This document shows, one piece after another, positions 17,675 to 26,737 of a DNA stretch of 64,000 nucleotides. The DNA is taken from the NCBI RefSeq assembly GCF_035762905.1, contig NZ_DASUCC010000094.1:68800-132799 (forward strand), given 5' to 3'. Made by a program: the position numbers and the translations under genes. Within the stretch, counting starts at the first letter, position 1. Each line of letters begins with the position of its first letter. Source of the stretch: DASYTH01 sp035762905 (lineage in GTDB: Bacteria > Actinomycetota > Actinomycetes > Mycobacteriales > Pseudonocardiaceae). A model generated the notes under the pieces. It ran no database searches. It saw only the letters and a list, made by a program, of their open reading frames with translations, and was not told where the DNA came from.

Positions 17675-19237
17675 ATGTCTCCGGCAACAACCCTGCGCAC
17701 CCGGCTCGGTGTCCCGGCCATCGCCCTCGCGGCGGTCCTCACCGGCGCCGGGCCGGCCGGTGCGGCCCCCGACCACGACCGGGCCCCGGTGGTGGCGACC
17801 ACCGGCGGGCTGGTCCGGGGCGTGGCCACCGCGACCACCGACACGTTCCTCGGCCTGCCCTACGCCGCCCCGCCGGTCCGCTGGCAGCCGCCGCAACCGG
17901 CCGCCCGCTGGTCCGGCATCCGGGACGCGGCCGAGTTCGCGCCGCACTGCGCGCAGCCGGCCGGCCCGTTCGGTGCGGCCAGCACGTCCGAGGACTGCTT
18001 GTACCTCAACGTGTTCACCCCCTCCGGCGAGTCGAACGCCAGGCACCGCAACCCGGTGCTGGTGTGGATCCACGGCGGTGCCCTGGTCACCGGGATGAGC
18101 GACACCTATGACCCGACCCGGCTGGTGGCCGGCGACGACGTGGTCGTGGTCACGATCAACTACCGGCTCGGCGCGCTCGGCTTCCTCGCCCATCCCGCGC
18201 TGGCCGCGGCGACCGGCGGCCCGACCGGCAACTACGGGCTGATGGACCAGCAGGCGGCGCTGCGCTGGGTGCAGCGCAACATCGCCCGGTTCGGCGGAAA
18301 TCCGCATGACGTCACGATTTTCGGCGAGTCGGCCGGCGGGCTGAGCGTGCTGTCCCAACTGGTCTCGCCGGGGGCCCGCGGCACGTTCGACCGGGCCGTG
18401 GTGCAGAGCGGGGCCTACGCGCTGGACCTGGCCGACCAGGCGCGCGCCGAGGTTGCCGGCCGGACCTACGCCGCCGCGGTCGGCTGCCCGGACCAGAGCG
18501 CGGCCTGCCTGCGCGCGCTGCCGGTGCCGGCACTGCTCGCCGGCCAGAGCCGTGGCTATGAGCCCAATGTGGACGGTCGGGTGCTGCCCGGCTCGATCGG
18601 CACCGCGCTGGCCGCCGGGGACTTCGCCCGGGTGCCGGTGATCAACGGCAGCACCGGCGACGAGTGGCGGCTGTTCGTGGGACTGAACGAGTTGGCCGGC
18701 CAGCCGGTCACCGCGGCGAACTACCAGGCCCAGATCTCGGCGACGCTCGGCGTGCCGGCGCCGGTCGCCGCGGTCATCGCGGCGCGGTACCCGCTGTCCG
18801 CCTACCCCAGCCCGGCCGAGGCGCTCGGCGCGGTGGGCACCGACGCGATCTTCGCCTGCCCCGGGCTGACCGTGAGCCGCTCGGTGTCCCGGTTCGTGCC
18901 CACGTACCAGTACGAGTTCAACGACCGCGACGCGCCGCCGCTGCTGCCGCCGGTGAGCTTCCCGTACGGCGCGTTCCACGCCGCCGAGATCGCCTACCTG
19001 TTCCCGCCCGAGACGGTCCCGTTCACCCCGGCGCAGCACCGGCTGTCCGAGGCGATGCGCGGCTACTGGGCCGGGTTCGCCCGGCTGGGCACCCCGAACA
19101 CGCACCGCACCCCGTTCTGGCCGCGGTTCACCGCGTCCGGTGAGCGGGTGCAGTCGCTGGTACCGCCGCACCCGCGGACCGCGACCGGTTTCGCCACCGC
19201 GCACAAGTGCGCGTTCTGGGCGGCCGCGACGCAGTGA
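17675..19237 (+). CDS. Secreted carboxylesterase type B
   Basis: 520 aa. A signal peptide (LGVPAIALAAVLTGAGPAGA) precedes a type B esterase fold. Visible features are TEDCLYLNVF-like SEDCLYLNVFTP, oxyanion hole WIHGGAL, nucleophile elbow FGESAGG, a probable catalytic Glu/Asp around NGSTGDEWR, and a catalytic His in GAFHAAEI. GGAAGGAG precedes the ATG at 17675. It should hydrolyse carboxylic esters outside the cytoplasm. It follows the divergent SDR and directly abuts the convergent TetR gene, with stop codons adjacent and no intergenic base. Confidence 0.9.
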   Translation: MSPATTLRTRLGVPAIALAAVLTGAGPAGAAPDHDRAPVVATTGGLVRGVATATTDTFLGLPYAAPPVRWQPPQPAARWSGIRDAAEFAPHCAQPAGPFGAASTSEDCLYLNVFTPSGESNARHRNPVLVWIHGGALVTGMSDTYDPTRLVAGDDVVVVTINYRLGALGFLAHPALAAATGGPTGNYGLMDQQAALRWVQRNIARFGGNPHDVTIFGESAGGLSVLSQLVSPGARGTFDRAVVQSGAYALDLADQARAEVAGRTYAAAVGCPDQSAACLRALPVPALLAGQSRGYEPNVDGRVLPGSIGTALAAGDFARVPVINGSTGDEWRLFVGLNELAGQPVTAANYQAQISATLGVPAPVAAVIAARYPLSAYPSPAEALGAVGTDAIFACPGLTVSRSVSRFVPTYQYEFNDRDAPPLLPPVSFPYGAFHAAEIAYLFPPETVPFTPAQHRLSEAMRGYWAGFARLGTPNTHRTPFWPRFTASGERVQSLVPPHPRTATGFATAHKCAFWAAATQ

Positions 19238-19840
19238 TCACGGGGTCTCGGCGGCGTCCGGCGGGTAGAGCCGGGCGGCGATCTCCAGGATCTCGTCGAT
19301 GAAGCGGGCGGCGCCGGCCCGGGAGGGTTGCACCGCGACCTCCCGGCCGGCCTCGGTGGCCAGGGTGGTCAGCACCAGCACCAGGGTGTCGGACAGCGGG
19401 CGGGCGTGCTCGGAGAGCATGGCCGAGTTGGTGCTGATCCAGTGCCGGAACCGGCGCCGGGTGAGCAGCTCGAACCCGGGCGGGCCGCCGCCGGACAGGA
19501 ACAGCCGGGCCAGTTCCCGCTCCTCCCAGCAGCCGTTCAGGTAGGCCCGCATGGCGGCGAGGAACAGAGTCAGCGAGTCGTCCTCACCGGCCGCGAGCGC
19601 CGTGCGGAACGCCCGGGCCGCGCGGTGCGCCTGACGGGACTGGTAGTCGTCGTAGAGCGCGATGTACAAATCGGACTTGCCGCCGAAATGGTGGTACAGC
19701 GCGCCGACGCTCGACCCGGCGCCGTCGACGATGTCGGCCACGTTGGCCTCCGCGTACCCCGCGGTGACGAACACGTCCCGGGCGGCGGCCAGCAGCAGCT
19801 CACGCGCCCCCTTGGCCCGGGTCTTCCTGGTCACCGTCAC
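19238..19840 (-). CDS. TetR family transcriptional regulator
   Basis: 200 aa. The N-terminal helix-turn-helix (about residues 12-58) contains AARDVFVTAGYAEANVADI and VGALYHHFGGKSDLY, both typical of TetR. The C-terminal ligand domain (about 75-195) is helical and includes ARLFLSGGGPPGFELL. TetR proteins are usually repressors released by a small ligand. It is convergent with the esterase, near the monooxygenase/SDR/esterase set, so it could control that set. No operator was identified. Confidence 0.9.
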   Translation of the reverse strand: MTVTRKTRAKGARELLLAAARDVFVTAGYAEANVADIVDGAGSSVGALYHHFGGKSDLYIALYDDYQSRQAHRAARAFRTALAAGEDDSLTLFLAAMRAYLNGCWEERELARLFLSGGGPPGFELLTRRRFRHWISTNSAMLSEHARPLSDTLVLVLTTLATEAGREVAVQPSRAGAARFIDEILEIAARLYPPDAAETP

Positions 19841-19890
19841 GAGGCATAGTGTGCCCGAACCGAACGCTGTTCTGCTGTCCCCTCAGGGGA

Positions 19891-20250
19891 TCATCCGTCC
19901 AGAACCGAACCGATGCGGCCGCCCGGACCACCCGCCGCAGCGGCGGACAGACCGGCCGCCTCGAGCAGTCGTGCCGCCGCCTGATCGACCGCCAGATAGG
20001 ACTTCGCGGACTCGGCGAGTCCGTTACCCAGCTCGACGATCCGGTCGGCCGTGGCGTCCAGCGCCTTCGGCCACCGCTGGCCGGCCGCCTCGGCCATCGC
20101 CGCCGACCGCGACCCGGGCGCGCCGGCGGCGACCTCGCCGACGGCCTTGCCGAGCTGCCCGGCCAGCGGCCGGACCAGGCCGGCGACCTCGGCCGCCTGC
20201 TCGGCCGCGGCCCGCACGGTGGCCACGTCCACCTCATACCCGTTCGGCAT
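19891..20250 (-). CDS. EspC-like type VII secretion target (YxxxD signal)
   Basis: 119 aa, mostly alpha-helical and Ala-rich, of the ESX-1 excreted protein/EspC-like type (formerly DUF2580). It contains the general type VII secretion motif Tyr-x-x-x-Asp (YLAVD, residues 85-89) after a helix, followed by QAAARLLEAAG. It lacks a classical signal peptide. The ATG at 20250 lies inside the end of the EspG-like gene (17-base overlap), implying coupling. It could pair with the WXG protein encoded two genes upstream. The family assignment rests on pattern, length and context. Confidence 0.72.
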   Translation of the reverse strand: MPNGYEVDVATVRAAAEQAAEVAGLVRPLAGQLGKAVGEVAAGAPGSRSAAMAEAAGQRWPKALDATADRIVELGNGLAESAKSYLAVDQAAARLLEAAGLSAAAAGGPGGRIGSVLDG

Positions 20251-20881
20251 CCGGCCGCACCCTCCTGCCCAGCAGCCCGGTCAGCGCCGACCACACCTGC
20301 CGGACGTCGGTCGGCTCGACCACCAGCACCGGGTCCGGCCCGTCCTGGTCCTTCGGCGCGACCAGCCACAGCCCGGCGTCCCCGCCGTCGATCACGTGTA
20401 CCCGGGCGGCGTGCGGTTCGCCGCCGGAATCCCGCCAGGTCGAACTCGCCCGCCACGCGGTCCGGCGGCCGCGCAGGACCGCCGCCAGCCCGGCGTACTC
20501 CCCGCCGGGCGGCTCGTCGCCCAGCGCCAGGTACCGCGAGGTCGGGATCCTCGTCGCGGTCCGGGCGGGATCGACCGGCCGGCGGCGCAGGCCGACGATC
20601 GTGGCCACGGCAAACGGGATCAGCACCGGCTCCAGCGGGCTCAGCTCGTAGCGTCCGGCCCCGACCGGGGAGCCGAGCACGGCGTCCCGGCGGGTGGCCC
20701 AGACGCCGTGCCACAGCGGCGGGCCGGGTCGCACGATCCGCACCGTCATCCGCAGGCCCGGCCTGGCCACCACGTCCAGCAGTTCCCGTGCCCACCGCGG
20801 GGACACCGCCACCGCGCCGGGGTCGGCCAACTCCGCCGTGGTCAGCCGGAGCCGGCCCCGGGCCGCGTCCAGCTCAGTCAC
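20234..20881 (-). CDS. ESX secretion-associated protein, EspG-like
   Basis: 215 aa, no signal peptide or membrane helix. It begins TELDAARGRLRLTTAELA and has LSPLEPVLIPFAVATIVGL centrally. The overall pattern, mixed alpha/beta with a late LWLVAPKDQDGPDPVLVVEPTDVRQVW, resembles EspG chaperones that bind type VII substrates in the cytosol. The GTG at 20881 overlaps the stop of the upstream WXG gene by 8 bases. Position between a WXG protein and an EspC-like protein supports the call. EspG proteins diverge strongly, so the assignment is moderate. Confidence 0.7.
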   Translation of the reverse strand: MTELDAARGRLRLTTAELADPGAVAVSPRWARELLDVVARPGLRMTVRIVRPGPPLWHGVWATRRDAVLGSPVGAGRYELSPLEPVLIPFAVATIVGLRRRPVDPARTATRIPTSRYLALGDEPPGGEYAGLAAVLRGRRTAWRASSTWRDSGGEPHAARVHVIDGGDAGLWLVAPKDQDGPDPVLVVEPTDVRQVWSALTGLLGRRVRPDAERV

Positions 20882-21842
20882 CGGACATCCACCCGCCCAC
20901 CGTGCCGAGCGGGTCGTCCACGAAGTCGCCGACACCGTCGGAGATCCGGTCGGGCACGTTGCCGATGTCCTCCCAGCTGTCGTCCCACCACTCGTCGACC
21001 CCGGCGGCGATGCCGTCCTCGTGCGCGGCCTGCACGGCGTCCTCGCCGAACAGCTCGGTCGGGCTGGCCTCGAGCGGCGTCTCGCCGAACGCCTCCTCCT
21101 CCCAGGGCTCCAGGTCGAACGGGTCCATGGCACCGTCGTCGTCCAGCCAGATCCGCTCCATGATCGACCGGTCGCTGTCGGTCCAGCCGCCCCACACGTC
21201 GCCCATCATGCTGTTGTCGAAGTCGGTGCCCTCGAAGGTGAGGAAGTCTCCGACCGCGCCGGTGACGCTGCCCCACAGCCCGCCGCCGCCGTCCTCGCCG
21301 GGCACCTTCCCGGCGCCCTGCGGCGGGGGTTTGGCCGCCTGCTGCGGGATCGCGCCCGCCGCGAGCACCCCGGCGCACACCGCGTCGGCCCCGTCGGCCA
21401 CGCTGAGCGCCTTGGTGAGCAGGTCGGCCGCGGTGCGCGCGGCGGACTGCACGGTCTCCTGGTCGGCCGCGGTCAGCTGGGCCCAGAAGTCGGGGAAGTG
21501 GATCGACCCGTCCTCGCCGATCCGCAGCGCCGCGCCGGCGGCCACGCTGTCGGCGTCGGCCACCAGCCGCTTGGCCTCGGTGAGCGCGTCGCCGAACTGC
21601 AGCACCGCCTTGCCGGCCTCGGCGACCGGATCCAGGTCGGCGGCCAGCTCCTTGCGCACGTCGGCGATGTGCCCGAGCGCAGCGGTGCCGGCGGCGCCCT
21701 GCCAGGCACCGGTCAGCGGGGCGGCCACGCCGGTGTCGAGCCGGTCGCCTGCGTCGGCGATCCCGTCCCGGATCCGGCCGAGGTGCTCGGCCGCGGCCGC
21801 AAGGCGTTCCGGCTGTGCGGCCCGGATGTCGGCAAGCTTCAT
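20874..21842 (-). CDS. Large WXG-domain protein, probable type VII secretion substrate
   Basis: 322 aa. The N-terminal about 100 residues are a helical hairpin with Trp-x-Gly (WQG, residues 47-49) at the expected turn (APLTGAWQGAAGTAAL). A second helical region (to about residue 200) is followed by a Pro/Gly linker (KPPPQGAGKVPGEDGGGG). The last about 105 residues are strongly acidic and Trp-rich (WGGWTDSD, FDLEPWEEEAFGE, VDEWWDDSWEDIGN). There is no signal peptide. The ATG at 21842 starts MKLADIRAAQPERL. It heads a translationally coupled operon with EspG- and EspC-like genes. The C-terminal domain is unrecognised and could be an effector. Confidence 0.72.
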   Translation of the reverse strand: MKLADIRAAQPERLAAAAEHLGRIRDGIADAGDRLDTGVAAPLTGAWQGAAGTAALGHIADVRKELAADLDPVAEAGKAVLQFGDALTEAKRLVADADSVAAGAALRIGEDGSIHFPDFWAQLTAADQETVQSAARTAADLLTKALSVADGADAVCAGVLAAGAIPQQAAKPPPQGAGKVPGEDGGGGLWGSVTGAVGDFLTFEGTDFDNSMMGDVWGGWTDSDRSIMERIWLDDDGAMDPFDLEPWEEEAFGETPLEASPTELFGEDAVQAAHEDGIAAGVDEWWDDSWEDIGNVPDRISDGVGDFVDDPLGTVGGWMSGD

Positions 21843-21935
21843 CGCCGTTGATGCTAGGAGCGCGGTGCGTGCGCTTCCGGTGGTTTCCCGGGTATGCGCA
21901 TAACGCGACCGCGGTCTTGCTGCATGATCGCGGTC

Positions 21936-22772
21936 ATGGATCAGACGCTGCGACTGGGGGAGTACCTGCTCGCGATCGAGGGGCTGGCGATGATCCGGCA
22001 CTGTCTGACCGAGCCGGCCGCGGTCCGGCCCCGGGTCGAGGAGATCCGGCGGATCCTCGACGAGCTACCCGGCTCGGTGGAGATCCCGCTGACCGAGTAC
22101 GACGTGCCGGAGGGCTACAGCCGCTGGGCGCGGCGCTACGACGGTCCCAACCCGGCGATCGCCCGCGAGCAGCCGATCGTGCACGCGATGCTGGCGGAAC
22201 TGCCGGCCGGCCGGGCGCTGGACGCCGCCTGCGGCACCGGCCGGCACGCCGCGAAGCTGGTCGAGCTCGGCCATCAGGTGGTCGGCGTGGACGCCACCCC
22301 GGCGATGCTCGCGCTGGCCAGGCAGAAGGTGCCCGGGGTGGACTTCCGGCGCGGCCAACTGGAGCGGCTGCCGGTCCAGGACGCCAGCGTCGATCTGATC
22401 ACCTGCGCGCTGGCGCTGACCCACGTGCCGGACCTGGGGCCGGTGCTGCGCGAGTTCGCCCGGGTGCTGCGGCCCGGTGGCACCGTGGTGATCTCCGACG
22501 TGCACCCGATGGCCACCATGACCGGAGCGATCGCCGCCTTCCCCGGCCCGGATCTGGCCGGCGGCGTGCCGTACGTGCGCAGCCTGGTGCACCAGGTCGG
22601 TGCCTACCTGACCGCGATCCGCGCCGTCGGCCTGTCGGTGCGGGACTGCCTCGAGCCGCCGGTGGACGAGAGCGTGCTGGCCGCGACCCCCGGTTACGGC
22701 GTCTTCCCGGAGGCCTCCCGGCAGGCCTTCCTCGGCATGCCCTACCTGCTGATCTGGCGGCTCGGTGGCTGA
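21936..22772 (+). CDS. Class I SAM-dependent methyltransferase
   Basis: 278 aa. Motif I is LDAACGTGRHA, followed by VVGVDATPAMLALARQK (motif II acidic residue) and VDLITCALALTHVPDL and RVLRPGGTVVISD (post-motif regions) of the UbiE/Methyltransf_11 type. The N-terminal extension (DQTLRLGEYLLAIEGLAMIRHCL) is helical. It methylates an unidentified acceptor using SAM. The ATG at 21936 was chosen over upstream options because it gives the natural leader. It ends 25 bases before the preferred start of the SARP regulator and overlaps an alternative GTG start of it, so the two may be co-transcribed. Confidence 0.87.
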   Translation: MDQTLRLGEYLLAIEGLAMIRHCLTEPAAVRPRVEEIRRILDELPGSVEIPLTEYDVPEGYSRWARRYDGPNPAIAREQPIVHAMLAELPAGRALDAACGTGRHAAKLVELGHQVVGVDATPAMLALARQKVPGVDFRRGQLERLPVQDASVDLITCALALTHVPDLGPVLREFARVLRPGGTVVISDVHPMATMTGAIAAFPGPDLAGGVPYVRSLVHQVGAYLTAIRAVGLSVRDCLEPPVDESVLAATPGYGVFPEASRQAFLGMPYLLIWRLGG

Positions 22773-22797
22773 GGCGGCGACCGGCAGAATCGACGGC

Positions 22798-25700
22798 GTG
22801 CGGATTGCGATGCTCGGCCCGCTCGAGGTCTCCGACGATGCCGGCGGCCCGGTCGAGGTGGCCGGCGCGCGGCTGCGCACGCTGCTGATCGTGCTCGCGC
22901 TCGACCCCGGTCGGGTGGTGCCCACCGGGCGGCTGGTGGACGGGATCTGGGGCGCGGCGCCACCGGTGGGCGCGGCCAACGCGTTGCAGGCGCTGGTGTA
23001 CCGGCTGCGCCGGGCGGTGCCGCAGGCGGTGATCGAGTCGCACCCGGCCGGCTACCGGCTGGTGATCGACCCGGACGCGGTGGACGTCGTCCGGTTCGAG
23101 CGGCTGGTCGCGGCCGGCCGGGCCGCGCCGGATCCCGAAGCGGCGGTCCGGATCCTGCGCGAGGCGCTGGCGGCGTGGCGCGGTCCGGCGCTGCTGGACG
23201 TGGCCGAGGTGGACTTCTTCCAGGCGCCGGCCGCCCGGCTCGCCGAGCTGTGGCTGGCCGCGGTGGAGGACCGGGTGGCCGCCGAGCTGCGGTTGGGCCG
23301 CGGCGCCGGTCTGGTCACCGAGCTGACCGCGCTGGTGGCCGAGCACCCGCTGCGCGAGCGGCTGGTCGGCGCGCTGATGCGGGCACTGACCGCGGCCGGG
23401 CGGCCGGCCGAGGCGCTGACCGTCTACGAGCGGGCCAGGGCGGCGCTGGCCGAGCAACTGGGCGCCGATCCCGGCCCGGAGCTGTCCGCCCTGCACACCG
23501 CGGTGCTGCGCGGCGAGCACGGTCCCACCCGGGTGTCCGATGTGGACGAACCGGCGCGGACCAACCTGCGCGCCGGGCTGACCAGCTTCGTCGGCCGGGA
23601 CGAGGACCTGGCCGGGGTGGCCAAGCTGGTCGGCGAGTACCGGCTCACCACGCTGACCGGGCCGGGCGGCTCGGGCAAGACCCGGCTGGCCACCGAGGCC
23701 GCCCGCACCCTGCTGGCCACCGCGCCGGACGGGGTCTGGCTGGTCGAGCTGGCGCCGTTGACCGACGCCGCCGACCTGCCGCAGGCCGTGCTGTCCGCGC
23801 TGGGCCTGCGCGACCAGGCATCCCTCGGCCTGCTGGCGACCGGCGAGCCGGCGGACCGGCTGACCGCCGCGCTGCGCGGCCGGGACACCGTGCTGGTGCT
23901 GGACAACTGCGAGCACCTGATCGGTGGGGTCGCGGCACTGACCGACCGGCTGCTCGGCGCCTGTCCACGACTGCGCATCCTGGCCACCAGCCGGGAGCCG
24001 CTCGGCATCACCGGCGAGGCGCTGTGGCCGGTTCGGCCGCTCGCCCTGCCCGCCCCGGACGCCGGGGTGGACACCGCCGGTTCCGCCGCCGCGGTCCGGC
24101 TGCTCACCGACCGGGCGGCCGCGGTCCGGCCGGACTTCGCGCTGACCGAGCAGACCGTGGCCGACGTGGTGCGGATCTGCCGGGCGCTGGACGGGGTGCC
24201 GCTGGCCGTCGAGCTGGCCGCGGCCCGGCTGCGCACGATGACCCCCGGCCAGCTGGCCGCCCGGCTGGACGACCGGTTCCGGCTGCTCACGCTCGGCCCG
24301 CGGACCGCGCTGCCCCGGCACCGGACGCTGCGCGCGGTGGTCGACTGGAGTTGGGACCTGCTCGCCGAGGACGAGCGCGCCGTGCTGCGCCGGCTCGCGG
24401 TGTTCTCCGGCGGGGCGACCGTGGCCGCCGCCGAGCGGGTCTGCGCCGGCGGGCCGGTGCGCGCCGAGGACGTGCTCGACCTGCTCACCGCGCTGACCGA
24501 GAAGTCGCTGCTGGTGGTGACCGGGGACGACACCCCGAGGTACCGGATGCTGGAGACGATCAAGGCGTACGGCGTCGAGCGGCTGGACGAGGCCGGCGAG
24601 CGGGACCGGGTCCGCCGGGCGCACGCCGACTACTTCGCCGAACTGGCCGAGACCGCCGACCCGCACCTGCGCCGGGCCGAGCAGCTGGTCTGGCTGGACC
24701 GGCTGGTCGCCGAGCACGACAACATCACCGCCGCGCTGCGGGCCGCGCTCGCCGCGGGCGACGCCCCGACCGCCGTGCGGCTGGCGGCGGCCGCCGGCTG
24801 GTACTGGTGGCTGGCCGGGCACAAGGCCGAGGGAGCCGAACTGGTCCGGGCGGCACTGGCCGTGCCCGGCAAGGTGAACTCCGAGACGCTGGCCCTGGCC
24901 AGCGCGCTGATGGTGCTGTTCATCACCACCGGGCTCGGCGACGAGCGCGCGGCCGAGGGCCTGATCGACCAGATCGATCGGCTGACCGGACCGAACGCCC
25001 GGCACCCGCTGCTGCGGTTCGTCAGGCCGATGCGGGATCTGGTGACGGCCGTCCGGTCGGGGTCGACGGACCTGGTGCACATGATGGATTCGCTGATCGC
25101 CGACGAGGATCCGTGGGTGGCCGCCCAGGCCCTGGTCAACCGGGCCCGCATGCTGGTCAACCTGGGCCGCCCGGCCGAGGCGCGGACCGATGCCGAGGCG
25201 GCGCTGGTGGCGTTTCGCGCCGTCGGCGAGCGGTGGGGCATCTCGTTCGCGCTGACCGTGCTTGCCGACCTGGCCGCCCAGGCCGGCGACCTGGCGACCG
25301 CGCTCGGTCATTACGACGAGGCCATCGTGGTGCTCAACGAGATCGGGCTCAGCGAGGACGTGATGCTCATGCTGGCCCGGCAGGCGCAGCTGCGCTGGCT
25401 GCTCGGCGACCCGGCGGGCGGCGCGGCGGCGCTGGCCGAGGCGGGCCGGGTGGCGGCGCTGGTCGGCTGGCCGGACGCGCACGCGGTGCTGGCGCTGGCC
25501 AAGGCCGAAGCGGCCCGCCACACCGGCGACCTGCACACCGCCCGGGCCGAGCTGGGCCGGGCCGGGGAGGCGCTGCAGCGAATCCAGGCCCATCCGGTGT
25601 TTCTCGCCTACCTCCGCGACTCGCTCGGGTACCTCGCGGCGCTGGAGGGCGACCTGGCCGCGGCCCGCGGGTACCGGGCCGAGGCGTTCGACCTGGCGAA

Positions 25701-25983
25701 GGACTCGGCGCACGCCCCGACCTTGGCGCTGATCCTGGTCGGCGTGGCCGATCAGGCCCTGCGCCAGGGCGAGCCGGCCACGGCCGCCCGGCTGCTGGCG
25801 GCCAGCGAGGCGATCCGCGGCGGGCCGGACCGGTCCATGCCGGATGCCCTCCGGCTGGACGCCGCCGTCCGGGCCGCGCTCGGCGAGTCCGAGCTCGCCG
25901 CGGCGGTCCGGGACGGCCGGGCGGCCACCCCGGCCACCGCACCGGCGCTGGCCGAGCCGGTGCTCAGCGCTGGCGACGGTTGA
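22798..25983 (+). CDS. SARP/AfsR-type regulator: winged helix, BTAD, NB-ARC ATPase and TPR region
   Basis: 1061 aa. It starts MRIAMLGPLEV at a GTG, the usual beginning of the family; an upstream GTG at 22765 is possible. Order of domains: OmpR-like winged helix (about 5-85), bacterial transcriptional activation domain (about 92-240, ending LGADPGPELSALH), NB-ARC/STAND ATPase with Walker A GPGGSGKT (about 289-296) and VLVLDNCEHL, then a long TPR-like helical region (about 600-1030). It is a pathway-type activator. It converges on a DrrAB exporter operon with a 20-base overlap, and SARP-like direct repeats lie at the exporter promoter, making that operon a plausible target. Confidence 0.9.
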   Translation: MRIAMLGPLEVSDDAGGPVEVAGARLRTLLIVLALDPGRVVPTGRLVDGIWGAAPPVGAANALQALVYRLRRAVPQAVIESHPAGYRLVIDPDAVDVVRFERLVAAGRAAPDPEAAVRILREALAAWRGPALLDVAEVDFFQAPAARLAELWLAAVEDRVAAELRLGRGAGLVTELTALVAEHPLRERLVGALMRALTAAGRPAEALTVYERARAALAEQLGADPGPELSALHTAVLRGEHGPTRVSDVDEPARTNLRAGLTSFVGRDEDLAGVAKLVGEYRLTTLTGPGGSGKTRLATEAARTLLATAPDGVWLVELAPLTDAADLPQAVLSALGLRDQASLGLLATGEPADRLTAALRGRDTVLVLDNCEHLIGGVAALTDRLLGACPRLRILATSREPLGITGEALWPVRPLALPAPDAGVDTAGSAAAVRLLTDRAAAVRPDFALTEQTVADVVRICRALDGVPLAVELAAARLRTMTPGQLAARLDDRFRLLTLGPRTALPRHRTLRAVVDWSWDLLAEDERAVLRRLAVFSGGATVAAAERVCAGGPVRAEDVLDLLTALTEKSLLVVTGDDTPRYRMLETIKAYGVERLDEAGERDRVRRAHADYFAELAETADPHLRRAEQLVWLDRLVAEHDNITAALRAALAAGDAPTAVRLAAAAGWYWWLAGHKAEGAELVRAALAVPGKVNSETLALASALMVLFITTGLGDERAAEGLIDQIDRLTGPNARHPLLRFVRPMRDLVTAVRSGSTDLVHMMDSLIADEDPWVAAQALVNRARMLVNLGRPAEARTDAEAALVAFRAVGERWGISFALTVLADLAAQAGDLATALGHYDEAIVVLNEIGLSEDVMLMLARQAQLRWLLGDPAGGAAALAEAGRVAALVGWPDAHAVLALAKAEAARHTGDLHTARAELGRAGEALQRIQAHPVFLAYLRDSLGYLAALEGDLAAARGYRAEAFDLAKDSAHAPTLALILVGVADQALRQGEPATAARLLAASEAIRGGPDRSMPDALRLDAAVRAALGESELAAAVRDGRAATPATAPALAEPVLSAGDG

Positions 25984-26737
25984 ACAGCCGCTTCGACCAC
26001 AGGTAGCCGACCACGGTGAACAGCACGCACCAGCCCAGCGCCAGGATCCCGCTGGTGCCGATCTGGGTGCCCATCAGCAGCCCCCGGATGGTCTCGGTGA
26101 CCGGGGTGAACGGCTGGTTCTCGGCGAACGCGGCCACCGGCGCGGACATCGACGCGGTCGGCACGAAGGTGCTGCCGATCAACGGAAGCAGGGTCAGCGG
26201 CAGCACGATGTTGCTTGCCGTCTCGGGGTTCTTGGCCAGCATGCCGAGCGCGGTGGACAGCCAGGTCAGCGCGAAGCCGAGCACCGCGAGCAGGCCGATC
26301 ACCGCCAGCCACTCGACCGGGGTCGCGGTGGGCCGGAACCCGACCAGCAGCGCGACCCCGATGACGATCACCACGCTGAGCATGGTCTGGATCACGTAGC
26401 CGGCCACGTGCCCGGCGAGCACCGCCGGCCGGAAGATCGCCATCGTCCGGAACCGGGCGATGATCCCCCCGGTCAGGTCGACGCTGATGGCCACCGCCGC
26501 GGCCACGGTCGCGCTGGTCACGGTCATCAGGATGATGCCGGGCGCCAGGTAGTCGATGTAGCTCCCGCCGGGGATCCCGGCGCCCAGCGTGCCGCCGAGC
26601 ACGTAGACGAACACCAGCAGGAAGATCACCGGCACCGCGACGCCGCTCAGGCTCAGCGCGGGATAACGCATCGCGTGCCGCAGGTTGCGGCGCAGCATCG
26701 TGGCCGAGTCGGTCAGGGCATGGGAAATCGTGGTCAT
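25964..26737 (-). CDS. ABC-2 type permease of a DrrB-like exporter
   Basis: 257 aa with about six hydrophobic helices (for example SLSGVAVPVIFLLVFVYVLGG and GVAVLGFALTW-like AVLGFALTWLSTALGMLAKN). The block NPETASNIVLPLTLLPLIGSTFVP and ENQPFTPVTETIRGLL are typical of DrrB/ABC-2 export permeases. The ATG at 26737 overlaps the stop of the ATPase gene (ATGA), so translation is coupled. Together they form a drug or lipid exporter; the substrate is unknown. Confidence 0.9.
   Translation of the reverse strand: MTTISHALTDSATMLRRNLRHAMRYPALSLSGVAVPVIFLLVFVYVLGGTLGAGIPGGSYIDYLAPGIILMTVTSATVAAAVAISVDLTGGIIARFRTMAIFRPAVLAGHVAGYVIQTMLSVVIVIGVALLVGFRPTATPVEWLAVIGLLAVLGFALTWLSTALGMLAKNPETASNIVLPLTLLPLIGSTFVPTASMSAPVAAFAENQPFTPVTETIRGLLMGTQIGTSGILALGWCVLFTVVGYLWSKRLFNRRQR

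Noticed and set aside
22399..25713. A 1104-codon open frame on the minus strand opposite the SARP gene
   Set aside because: The SARP reading has recognisable domains along its whole length; the opposite frame is low-complexity Gly/Arg/Pro sequence.
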